DNA from: Candidatus Parcubacteria bacterium
GTDB lineage: Bacteria; Patescibacteriota; Minisyncoccia; Phycocordibacterales; Phycocordibacteraceae
Direction of reading: 5' to 3'
DNA length: 39,420 nt
NCBI GenBank assembly: GCA_021731495.1
Contig: JAKFXG010000029.1
Span: forward strand, 1 to 39,420
How positions within the stretch are numbered: the stretch's first letter is position 1; each line of letters begins with the position of its first letter. Shown here one piece after another: positions 1 through 8,667 of this stretch. The notes beneath the pieces were generated by a model. That model was not told where the DNA came from, did not search any database, and saw only the letters and a program-made list of their open reading frames with translations. The translations under genes and the position numbers were made by a program.

Positions 1-160
1 GCACCTCCCTGTCTGACGTTAAAGACCCAAAGCATCCGGAAGCCTCCGAGCACTGCTTAACATATTAAGGCACACCTCTTCCAAAATTGCAAGGTTTTGC
101 GTAAAATCAAAGAAGAAGCCCCGACGGTGTCGGGGCTTCAAGAACAGAAGGATTCGAGCG

Positions 161-1330
161 TTATTTCTGACCGGTTGCAATGATGTATGCGCCGGCCGTC
201 GAAAGAGTAGGATCGAGAGAACTTAGTAGAGCACGATCCACAGCAACGATTGATTCTTCGATGCCGGGACGGCCTTCGAACAGTACGGACGGAAGGATCA
301 TGCTCATTGCGGGATACGTGAACATCTTCAATCCGGAACTCTTCCCAAGAAGCGCGCCGACCTCGTCCATCGTGTAGCGACGTGCGTAGACTGGCATCTC
401 GCGACCCGTTTTCGGATCGTACACTTCAAGACAGTCCTTGTAGATGTTGATTGACGCAGTGAGACCGACGAGCCACGGGATGAATTCCCATCGGTATGCA
501 AATGCCTCTTTGTTATAGAAGGAGAGGAAGAAGCGTCCGCCAGGCTTGAGCACGCGCATGATTTCCTTGATAACTCCTTGTATGTCGCGCACGTCGCTCG
601 CCGTACCAAGATTCATGACAGCATAGGAAACCGTGCCGTCTTCTATCGGGATTCCCTGTTCGACGTCGAGCTGCTCGAACGAGACTCGGGCATCAAGAGC
701 CTGCTCGCAGGACTTCGCATACGCCCGGTCGACCATGTGGGAACTGATGTCATAGCCAATCGAGAACTCGAAATGCCGGCAGAGCGGTAGTGTGAGTGTT
801 CCGGTCGCGCATCCGAGATCGAGCAAAATATCACGATGTGGTAACGTCGCGACCTCACTCTCGATAACCTCCCTTTCAAAACGCTTGTACGCTTGCGTTC
901 CGAAGTGGCCTTTGTCGTAATCTTTGTCATACGAGGCTGCCCAGTGTTCGGCAAGAGTGATGAGGTTCTTTTTCTTGATCGCGTACTCTTCTTCCTCGGA
1001 GAGGATCGTATCCTCCCCGTTTGTCGCAGCTTGCTCCCGTTGCTCCAATTGGTCATGACAGGACTGCAAGATGAGGAGAGATTCGAGTGACGCGGCGAAG
1101 TTCGGGTTGAGGCCACTTTGTTCGGCCTGCTTTCTAGCCTCTTCCACGCGTTCCTTTTCCTTTGGGCCGCGGATGATATGGCCATCAGACCTGCCCAAAT
1201 CAGCTTCTTCACGTTTACGTCGCTCGACTTGGAGCGCGAGCGCCATGCGGCGCTTCGCGATGTCGAGCATCAGTGTATCGACTTTCCACAGGCGCTTTCC
1301 CAATTCATCAAGACTTAAGGTAGTTTCCAT
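161..1330 (-). CDS. Chorismate-mutase-like N-terminal helical domain fused to class I SAM-dependent methyltransferase
   Basis: ORF; N-term LWKVDTLMLDIAKRRMALALQVERRKRE...IIRGPKEKERVEEARKQAEQSGLNP resembles AroQ fold; C-term LLDLGCATGTLTLPL methyltransferase motif I. Confidence 0.75.
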   Translation of the reverse strand: METTLSLDELGKRLWKVDTLMLDIAKRRMALALQVERRKREEADLGRSDGHIIRGPKEKERVEEARKQAEQSGLNPNFAASLESLLILQSCHDQLEQREQAATNGEDTILSEEEEYAIKKKNLITLAEHWAASYDKDYDKGHFGTQAYKRFEREVIESEVATLPHRDILLDLGCATGTLTLPLCRHFEFSIGYDISSHMVDRAYAKSCEQALDARVSFEQLDVEQGIPIEDGTVSYAVMNLGTASDVRDIQGVIKEIMRVLKPGGRFFLSFYNKEAFAYRWEFIPWLVGLTASINIYKDCLEVYDPKTGREMPVYARRYTMDEVGALLGKSSGLKMFTYPAMSMILPSVLFEGRPGIEESIVAVDRALLSSLDPTLSTAGAYIIATGQK

Positions 1331-1368
1331 CGCCTTATCCTTTCAAGGTGCTAATGGCGTCTGACGGA

Positions 1369-1428
1369 AAGATACAACTCATCACAATACATGTCAAAGT
1401 TGACATGTCAGGACGATTAGGGCATTAT
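1369..1428. promoter_or_regulatory. Divergent promoters with both -35 boxes inside one perfect palindrome
   Basis: ACATGTCAA-AG-TTGACATGT (1389-1408); plus TTGACA 1400-1405, 17 nt, CATTAT 1423-1428; minus TTGACA 1397-1392, 17 nt, TATCTT 1374-1369. Confidence 0.65.
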
Positions 1429-1470
1429 TGGTTTGGGTGTTTTATGTTTTTTCACTAGGGAGAATGTGTA

Positions 1471-2478
1471 ATGACCGCCATCGCAGAAACAACCGTACTG
1501 TCTGGAATCCGGGCAACGGGACGTCTTCACTTCGGCAACTTCATGGGTGCCGTCCGGCACTTCGTGACACATCAGCAGCATGGAAACCGCTGCATGTACT
1601 TCATCGCTGACCTGCACACTCTTACGACCCTCAGGGACCCGGAAGAGCTGCGTGGAAACGTGATTGAGATCGTCAAAGACTATCTCGCGGCGGGGCTGAA
1701 CCCAAACGACTCCATCATCTATGCTCAATCGAGCATACCGGAAATATCGGAGCTCTCGTTGCTACTGTCGATGATACAACCGCTTGGAGAACTTGAGCGA
1801 ATACCAACCTTCAAGGACCTGGTGCGCAAAAACTCTGACAACGTCACTCTCGGCCTCGTATCGTACCCGGTCCTCATGGCAGCGGACATCCTCGGACCGC
1901 AAGCGACCCTCGTACCGGTCGGGGAAGATCAGATCCCGAATGTGGAACTCGCCCGGAACATGGCTCGTCGTTTCAACGACCGCTTCGGAACAACGTTTGC
2001 CATGCCCGAAACGCTGAAGGAGATGATTAAAGTCCCGGGGCTCGACGGCGAGAAGATGGGAAAGTCGGAAGCGGATAATGCGATCGACATCAACGCACCC
2101 ATCGATGTCATCCGCAAGAGGTACCTTGCGCGTGGAATAACGGACCCGCAACGCATGCGCACTTCGGATCCGGGTGACCCTTACAACCGTTGTCGCTCGG
2201 TCTACCCTCTCCATGAACTCATCACCCCGGGAGAAGCCGACTCGCGCACAATCGCGAAAGAGTGCCTAGCCGCAAGCATCGGTTGCGTCGAATGCAAAAA
2301 ACGCTTGGTGGACAGCATCGCTGCAATTCTGGAACCTTTTCAGGAACGCCGCGCGGCTCTCACCAAGAAAGACGACTATGCTCGGGAAGTGCTTCATGAG
2401 GGCGGCAAACGTGCCCGCCGTATCATCGCCGAAACGGTCGAGAAAGTCCGCGAAAAGATGGGAATCATCGTGTACTAA
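1471..2478 (+). CDS. trpS: Tryptophanyl-tRNA synthetase
   Basis: TGRLHFGNFMGA (HIGH-like) and GEKMGKSEADNAID (KMSKS) motifs; full length. Confidence 0.95.
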   Translation: MTAIAETTVLSGIRATGRLHFGNFMGAVRHFVTHQQHGNRCMYFIADLHTLTTLRDPEELRGNVIEIVKDYLAAGLNPNDSIIYAQSSIPEISELSLLLSMIQPLGELERIPTFKDLVRKNSDNVTLGLVSYPVLMAADILGPQATLVPVGEDQIPNVELARNMARRFNDRFGTTFAMPETLKEMIKVPGLDGEKMGKSEADNAIDINAPIDVIRKRYLARGITDPQRMRTSDPGDPYNRCRSVYPLHELITPGEADSRTIAKECLAASIGCVECKKRLVDSIAAILEPFQERRAALTKKDDYAREVLHEGGKRARRIIAETVEKVREKMGIIVY

Positions 2479-2529
2479 GAAGTGAGCCCGCCCAACCTTG
2501 GTTGGACGGGCTCTATCTGTATTTCGACA

Positions 2530-3486
2530 TCATGTTGAAAGTCGATCTACCGCACGTAATGTGTCACACTGCTCGTGGGGCAACACATTACCAAGAACAT
2601 TGTTTAAAACGGTGACAATGCCCCGCGGCTTGCTAATAGGGTCAATACGAATTACGAACCCTTTCGCACATCGTAGGAGCAGCATGTTTTCCACACGTTC
2701 CGAATGAAAGCAGGCCTGCGCGAGCTTAATCGCTGCTGCCTCGGTAAACCAGTGAGAAAGGAAGAATCCTGAATCACCAGCATGCTGTCCAATTACTCGA
2801 ACGATGTCAACAGCACCACCAGACAGATATAGTCTGAGGGCATCGAGAACGGTTGGGAGCTCCTCTTCCGCATGTTCAGCAGAGAGGAACATTCGGAGGC
2901 CAAGGTCTACGTATTCACCGGCGCGGAATCCAAGACATTCAATCGTGAATTGATTCCCGAGGATTCTGCTGTTGCGGACGTATTCTTCAAGTCCAGCTAA
3001 TGGATGTCCTCTCTGTGGGTCCGCATCTACGAGAGAACGAGCACTGTATATACCCAAGATTACTCTTCGAGGAGCGGTGGTGATGCGTTCAACGATTTCG
3101 TGTATCGGACCCGGAATGACATCCACGAGAACGGCCTTCTCGTGATACGAAGCAAGAGACCCTTCCAAGGCCGCCCGAGTCATCGCAACAGACAAATCAT
3201 TGAAGAAGACCTTCTGTGGCTGTTGGCCGTGGCGCTGAAGAGTATCAGTCACGATAAGGGGATCACGACAACCATTCGCGCCGCCGAGCGTTACGACATC
3301 TTCGGCTACATAGCCACATGAGATGAAATCGTCGCAAAGAGCCGCAACAAGTTCGAGTTCCCCTGCATTACCTTGTGTCATATCAGCTTCCTCGTAAGCG
3401 GGCGCCTGGCAATCCCAGAATACTTGCTGCCCAGCACGATTCAGTTCAGGTACTGGCCACCCTCTCTTTCTTGGGAGCTTGTCCAT
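2530..3486 (-). CDS. Putative SAM-dependent methyltransferase-like protein
   Basis: VVTLGGANGCRDPLIV glycine-rich motif; remainder not recognised. Confidence 0.35.
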   Translation of the reverse strand: MDKLPRKRGWPVPELNRAGQQVFWDCQAPAYEEADMTQGNAGELELVAALCDDFISCGYVAEDVVTLGGANGCRDPLIVTDTLQRHGQQPQKVFFNDLSVAMTRAALEGSLASYHEKAVLVDVIPGPIHEIVERITTAPRRVILGIYSARSLVDADPQRGHPLAGLEEYVRNSRILGNQFTIECLGFRAGEYVDLGLRMFLSAEHAEEELPTVLDALRLYLSGGAVDIVRVIGQHAGDSGFFLSHWFTEAAAIKLAQACFHSERVENMLLLRCAKGFVIRIDPISKPRGIVTVLNNVLGNVLPHEQCDTLRAVDRLST

Positions 3487-3578
3487 GATACTCTCTCCTA
3501 TTTTTGCAAAATAACAACAATATTCTTCAGTGTTCTTCGGTGATTATACAATTAGACTAGTATGCAAGCAAATCATAC

Positions 3579-4568
3579 TTAGGCCCGATGCATTTTAACC
3601 GGACGGGAAATAAAAGTGATTTCTTCCGATATATCTTTAGCTGTTCCACGCAGACTTGTTGGCATAATCAAATGTCCATTAAAAACGGAGCGAATCTCTT
3701 CCCCTTTTGCATTCCGTGCAAGCAAGTCACCTTTATGTATTTCTTCGTAGGATTTAAAATCCTTGACGAGGTCAAACGAAAGATCTGGGAACGTAACTGA
3801 GTCATCAATATAATATTCTTCATACTCCGTGGTAACTGCCTGTTGTGTATGCGGCAGCATATCGAGATTTTCAAGTAACGCCATAGCGCAGGTCGCTGCT
3901 CGCTCGAAAGAGCGAGGGTCCGTGTGTTGGCCAGCCTCAATAGCAAAAATCTTTGCATCTGATTCTGGCTTGCCATAGAGGGCAAATGCGGGTAACCCAA
4001 TTTGAACCTTATCAATGTTGGATATAAGTTTTTTTATTGGGAAACCGTGAACCAGGTTCTGAAAAAACTTTTCTCCTCTACTTATAATCATTGGATCGCT
4101 TGGGTCGAGCGTACTATGGACATCAAGTCCGAACTCAAAACACTGCCAAATCGGAAGCAGTTGTTTCGTGCGCAGAACTTCATACCGACTGTCGTCTGGT
4201 AGACGCAAAACTTCTTTTGGAAGTCGGTTCATATTTATATCGCAGTAGCGCGACTTGCGAATTTCCTCTTCATTCGTAGCATCAAAGAATTTTTCAGTGG
4301 CTCGTATGTTATTGATAACTAAGTATAAAGTCCCACATCTTAATGTTTTTTCTATATTTTTTTCCTTCAACAAATACTCAAATATTGCAAGCCCACTTGG
4401 CTCATTTCCATGTGTGCAGGCAGTGATGCCTACTATGGGCCCAGGGTTCTTGCTTTTGATACGCATAACTCCTGGTATGCCCTCATACTGCATTTCCTTA
4501 AAATGCTCAAAAAGAGTGACCAACGCGTCTGACACTATTCTTGGCATATGCTGTTCATAGTAGCGCAC
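3579..4568 (-). CDS. Succinylglutamate desuccinylase/aspartoacylase-family (M14-like) protein
   Basis: GITACTHGNEPSGLAIFEYLL zinc-binding HxxE motif, GLDVHST, FAIEAGQH. Confidence 0.75.
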   Translation of the reverse strand: MRYYEQHMPRIVSDALVTLFEHFKEMQYEGIPGVMRIKSKNPGPIVGITACTHGNEPSGLAIFEYLLKEKNIEKTLRCGTLYLVINNIRATEKFFDATNEEEIRKSRYCDINMNRLPKEVLRLPDDSRYEVLRTKQLLPIWQCFEFGLDVHSTLDPSDPMIISRGEKFFQNLVHGFPIKKLISNIDKVQIGLPAFALYGKPESDAKIFAIEAGQHTDPRSFERAATCAMALLENLDMLPHTQQAVTTEYEEYYIDDSVTFPDLSFDLVKDFKSYEEIHKGDLLARNAKGEEIRSVFNGHLIMPTSLRGTAKDISEEITFISRPVKMHRA

Positions 4569-4577
4569 ATTGCTAAT

Positions 4578-4610
4578 AAAAACGGGGGACGACTTTTGTC
4601 CCCCGTTGTC
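4578..4610 (-). terminator. Intrinsic terminator downstream of GCS2-like gene
   Basis: Minus-strand ACGGGGGAC AAAAGTC GTCCCCCGT followed by TTTTT. Confidence 0.7.
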
Positions 4611-4626
4611 TGCTGCTTGTTACCGA

Positions 4627-5391
4627 TCACGTTGATGAGAGACAGAGATGATGGCAGTAATTCGCCCACTCTACGATGCGATTTATTGAATCTGTTGCGC
4701 CAAACATCCGGAACTCAATCGTGCCGTGCACCGAAATCCGAATGAGCGTCCAGCATTTGCGGGGGTCTTGCGCAAAACCCTTCACAAGAGCTGTTTGGTA
4801 GTATTCGTCCCAACTCGCGTAGGATTTAGGCTCTGAGTCGGGCGCCATCCGTTTATAAATGGCGAGCCGTTCACCGGAAGATCCGTCACCCATGTCACAG
4901 AGGATGCCACAATGTTGAATCACCCTGTTGTAAACACGAAGTGCCATATCATGATCACGCATACCGACGTGGACGTGCGTGCCAATAACTCGACATGCGG
5001 CCGAGAGAATTTCGTGAGGCATGTTCTTCGTTAACTCCTGATACCGACCTGTGGGGTCAGGGTAGACATCAAGCGACATATCTTCAGGGCCAACTTCCGT
5101 GTGCAGGGCTGAAAAACCGTAACGACCAAGCACGTCCCTCAACTGCTCATCGCGATCTCCAAGACGACTTTGTAGTTCTTGAACACGACACGGCCCTATT
5201 CTTGTTTCAATCTGACATGCAGATAGCTCGTACCCAAACTCCGCGCCCTGTTTGATGCTGGAAAGCACTTTGTGCGCTTGCGGAGTGGGAACGCCGTGAC
5301 CGTTGGCAATGAAACATTCTCGTTCAATGCCAACATACCCGGTTTTATCTTGGTCATAGCTGAACAAGCTTTTGAATGTTTCGATTGCCAT
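4627..5391 (-). CDS. Glutamate-cysteine ligase-like (GCS2/carboxylate-amine ligase) protein, short form
   Basis: YVGIERECFI...YELSACQIETRIGP...GTHVHVGM...GTIEFRMFGATDSINRI pattern of GCS2 family. Confidence 0.7.
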   Translation of the reverse strand: MAIETFKSLFSYDQDKTGYVGIERECFIANGHGVPTPQAHKVLSSIKQGAEFGYELSACQIETRIGPCRVQELQSRLGDRDEQLRDVLGRYGFSALHTEVGPEDMSLDVYPDPTGRYQELTKNMPHEILSAACRVIGTHVHVGMRDHDMALRVYNRVIQHCGILCDMGDGSSGERLAIYKRMAPDSEPKSYASWDEYYQTALVKGFAQDPRKCWTLIRISVHGTIEFRMFGATDSINRIVEWANYCHHLCLSST

Positions 5392-5436
5392 GATGCACCT
5401 TCTTTGAAAGAACAAATGAAACGGTTTTACAAAATG

Positions 5437-5703
5437 AAAAACCGCCCTCGCGACACAAACGCATAAGCGCTTACATCGTAAGGGCGGGTCTCCGCGGTGC
5501 CACCTTACTTTCCCGCCATATGGCGGACTTTTACCGACTCAGACGCCTTACGGCCGACATCGGTTATCCCATGATTACGGGGGATTCCGGACCTCCACTT
5601 GCGCAGAGGCCATCCTGCCTTTTCAGGCGATTCCGGCCCAATCCCACGCTATGCGCGGGACCGAAATCATGGATGTTGCAGTTGTTATGAACGAGTGAAT
5701 CTG
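5437..5703 (-). promoter_or_regulatory. T-box-like riboswitch leader with terminator/antiterminator
   Basis: Minus strand: GTAAGG-TGGCACC-GCGG AGA CCCGC CCTTAC antiterminator, competing CCGCCC...GGGCGG-TTTTT terminator, upstream stem CCATGATT/AATCATGG and stem CCGCCATATGGCGG; promoter TTGACT(17)TAGCCT at 5738-5710. Confidence 0.8.
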
Positions 5704-5757
5704 GAGGAAAGGCTACCAAACTAAAAAATAAAAGTCAATAGCCTATGCAAGATAAAG

Positions 5758-5796
5758 AAAGCGCCGCCCTTGTGGAAGGGGCGGCTTGGTATTTTC
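5758..5796 (-). terminator. Intrinsic terminator of the GNAT gene
   Basis: GCCGCCC TTGTGGAA GGGGCGGC hairpin. Confidence 0.5.
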
Positions 5797-6439
5797 ATTT
5801 CTTATTCAATTCGCTTACGAACATACGCTGTTCGTCCGAGAGATGCGGGAGTGCACCAGTTGTTTGGTATTGCTCCCAGATCGGCTCCCAGTCCTCTCGG
5901 AAGACTTCAAGAAGGATCTCGTCGATATATTCACCATCATGCAGGTTGTGCTTGTGGAACCTACCCACAGGCTTGTATCCACACTTAATGAGGTGGCCCG
6001 CGCTCTGGGTGTTGAAGACCTTAACACGCGAGATGAGCTTGCGGAGACCGAGGACCATGAAGGAGTGATACATGAGAAGAAGCTTCGCTTCTGTCCCGAC
6101 ACCATGCCCGCGAGCTTCCTTCGCCCCGATGACTGATCCAGTGGTGGCAAATCCGTCTGGCCACTGAACGTTGTGTACGCCCATATGACCGACGTATCGA
6201 TATGACTCCCTCTTGGCTTCGGTACGCAGGAGTACGGCAAACACCTCGTTTTTGCCCTTGGCCTTGTCGAGGCCGCGAACCCACTCGATACCGCTCGCAA
6301 GCGAATAAGGAGGACGGAGAAGAGTTCCCTCGATACCAATGCGCCAATTAGCCCACGGCAGGAAGAGAGGAATGTATTCCTCCTGCATAAGACCGAGCGC
6401 CACTCTCACTTTCCCTTTGTAGACGAAAACGTGCTTCAT
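5795..6439 (-). CDS. GNAT-family N-acetyltransferase
   Basis: GSVIGAKEARGHGVGTEAKLLLMYHSFMVLGLRKLISRVKVFNTQSAGHLIKCGYKPVGRF acetyltransferase pattern. Confidence 0.85.
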   Translation of the reverse strand: MKHVFVYKGKVRVALGLMQEEYIPLFLPWANWRIGIEGTLLRPPYSLASGIEWVRGLDKAKGKNEVFAVLLRTEAKRESYRYVGHMGVHNVQWPDGFATTGSVIGAKEARGHGVGTEAKLLLMYHSFMVLGLRKLISRVKVFNTQSAGHLIKCGYKPVGRFHKHNLHDGEYIDEILLEVFREDWEPIWEQYQTTGALPHLSDEQRMFVSELNKK

Positions 6440-6610
6440 GATTCAATAGCGTCCTTTGGCGCAACAAACTGTAATAGAACAAACGAGAGTAAGAACTCGC
6501 ACTGCTTTTTTGTATATCACATAGTCATGATTATGTCAAACGACATCGTGACTGCCCCAATTCCCTGTTGTGGGCCATGTTAAAATATTTGGGACTCGAC
6601 GAGAGATACT

Positions 6611-7162
6611 ATGAATGTCCCCTTTCATGAGCAAGTGACGGATTACACGTGCGGACCCGCCACCCTTCAGATGGTATTTGAGTATTTGGGAAAACCGGAA
6701 ACGCAGAAACATCTCGCTAGACTTTTAAAAACTGACCCTGCAACGGGAACGAGCCATCTCGAAATGATACGGGAGGCGGAAAAAGGCGGATTTTATTGCT
6801 ACGTAAATAAAGGCTCGTCTCTCCAAGAGATACAGTATTTCCTCTCCCGCAAACTTCCGGTTATCGTTCACTTTATCGAACCCTCGGGCGAGGAAGGACA
6901 CTACTCGGTCATTACGGGAATGAAGAACAGAGAGCTTATCTTGGACGACCCCTGGAACGGCAAAAATATAAAAATGAGCATGAAGGATTTCGGGGAACGA
7001 TGGCACGACGAGCGGAATCACTCCAAGCAGTGGATGATGGTTCTCTCAAACGAAGATTTCGGCCTCGGGAAACAATACCTGCCGGAAGATTCTCAACATA
7101 CGAAAAACGGACACCACTCGAAGGGTCCGTTCTCTCGTCTACTTACGTTCCTCAAAAAATAA
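6611..7162 (+). CDS. Peptidase C39-like family protein
   Basis: DYTCGPATLQMVFEYLG, PVIVHF...GHYSVITG, ILDDPWNG. Confidence 0.75.
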   Translation: MNVPFHEQVTDYTCGPATLQMVFEYLGKPETQKHLARLLKTDPATGTSHLEMIREAEKGGFYCYVNKGSSLQEIQYFLSRKLPVIVHFIEPSGEEGHYSVITGMKNRELILDDPWNGKNIKMSMKDFGERWHDERNHSKQWMMVLSNEDFGLGKQYLPEDSQHTKNGHHSKGPFSRLLTFLKK

Positions 7163-7183
7163 CCGCTAGAGTCGTGGGCGACT

Positions 7184-7657
7184 CTAAGACACTTTCTCGA
7201 TGGTGTAGGTCTGCTTGCCGTTCGGCGTAGCGAACGTGAACACGTCGCCCTTCTTCTTTCCCATGAGCGCGGCGCCGAGCGGCGAGACGTGCGAAAGCTT
7301 CTTCACGCGCATGTCGGCCTCTTCACTGCCGACGATCGTGTATTCATGGACCTCGTCGCTCCCCTCTTTCTTGATGGAGACTTTTGAATTAAAACTGACT
7401 TCGTTCTTCTTCTTGCCGTCAGTGACAATCGCGCTATTCTTTAGCATCTCTTCGAGCTTTTTGATGCGCTCCTCGGTCGCGGCCTGCAGGTCGCGCGCTT
7501 CCTGATATTCCGCGTTCTCCGAAAGGTCGCCGAGCGAACGGGCGTATTCAAGGTTCTTGGCGATCTCAGTGCGACGCACGGTCTTCAGGTGCTCAAGCTC
7601 TTTTATCATTTCGTCGAACTTCTCCTGCGAGACGACGGTTTGTTGTGCATCAGACAT
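7184..7657 (-). CDS. greA: Transcription elongation factor GreA
   Basis: EYQEARDLQAATEERIKKLEEML, VSPLGAALMGKKKGDVFTFATPNG. Confidence 0.93.
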   Translation of the reverse strand: MSDAQQTVVSQEKFDEMIKELEHLKTVRRTEIAKNLEYARSLGDLSENAEYQEARDLQAATEERIKKLEEMLKNSAIVTDGKKKNEVSFNSKVSIKKEGSDEVHEYTIVGSEEADMRVKKLSHVSPLGAALMGKKKGDVFTFATPNGKQTYTIEKVS

Positions 7658-7749
7658 ACGGTAGTGAGCGCATTGTACTTGCCCAGCCCTAACTTGCAAG
7701 CGTGTACGCTACGTTCAATGTCAAAACGATTTCCACTCGGGGTTAAAAA

Positions 7750-8640
7750 CTAGATCGTGTCGTACGCCTGCCATTTTAAAATACGGGCGAGACTTTCGAG
7801 CGTACCCGACTTCACGAAAGTCGGAATGCCCAAGTAGCAGTTATTTTTTACGCCGATGGCGATGCCGCCTGAATTGCCGTGCTCTACTTTCGCCGAGGTT
7901 ACATAGTGCATATCTTCTATGCCAGAAATGATGCCCTCCGTTGCCGTAATCCCCCGATTCGAACCGATGGAGGGGTACCCGAGGACGACAATCTCATCCC
8001 CTACCGATGCTTCTTTTTTACAAAAAGAGTTGGAGACCGTACTGCGGGAAGCCTCTCGAAGCAGGCTGGTGGTGGGATTCTGTAATGTGAGGGAACCGAA
8101 ATCCGTGCGCGTGTCTACTGAAAACTCATTCGCCGAGACGGTGTACGCGCTCCCATCGAGGAACAGAACTTCGCAGGTATCGGTACTGGAGATGATGTGC
8201 TTATTCGTCCATATCTGAAGCTCATCGGCACCTGTCTTGACCACCATGCCGGAACCCCACTCCGTCGAAGAAACGTGGCCGTTCTCATTGATCGAGCGGC
8301 AAGACACCTGCGGCACCATGGGGCTCCACTGCGTGATAATGGCGGAAAGATTCGCTGAAGTCTTCTCTTTCTGCAGGGAGGCGAGTGTGTGGAGTTGTTT
8401 TTCAAGCGACGTAGCAGCGGTTTGAGTGCTTGTTTGGGAAGCAAGCACGGTCGCCTGCAGTTCAGCCACTATCTCCTCTTTTTGGGCAGGCAGATAAAAC
8501 TGCATCAGATACCCAAGAGATGCGAAAAGCACGAGGAAACCGGCGGCGAGTCCTCCCGCGCCGAATAAAAAGGATATGCGATGTATCTGCACCGTACGTT
8601 CCACGCTGAATAATATATGATACTCTATACAGAATGTCAA
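7750..8640 (-). CDS. Membrane-anchored trypsin-like serine protease
   Basis: N-terminal TM segment; WTNKHII (His), TDFGSLTL (Asp), HGNSGG (Ser). Confidence 0.7.
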   Translation of the reverse strand: MTFCIEYHILFSVERTVQIHRISFLFGAGGLAAGFLVLFASLGYLMQFYLPAQKEEIVAELQATVLASQTSTQTAATSLEKQLHTLASLQKEKTSANLSAIITQWSPMVPQVSCRSINENGHVSSTEWGSGMVVKTGADELQIWTNKHIISSTDTCEVLFLDGSAYTVSANEFSVDTRTDFGSLTLQNPTTSLLREASRSTVSNSFCKKEASVGDEIVVLGYPSIGSNRGITATEGIISGIEDMHYVTSAKVEHGNSGGIAIGVKNNCYLGIPTFVKSGTLESLARILKWQAYDTI

Positions 8641-8667
8641 TGCTTCCGCAATGAGGCCCTGTCCGAG

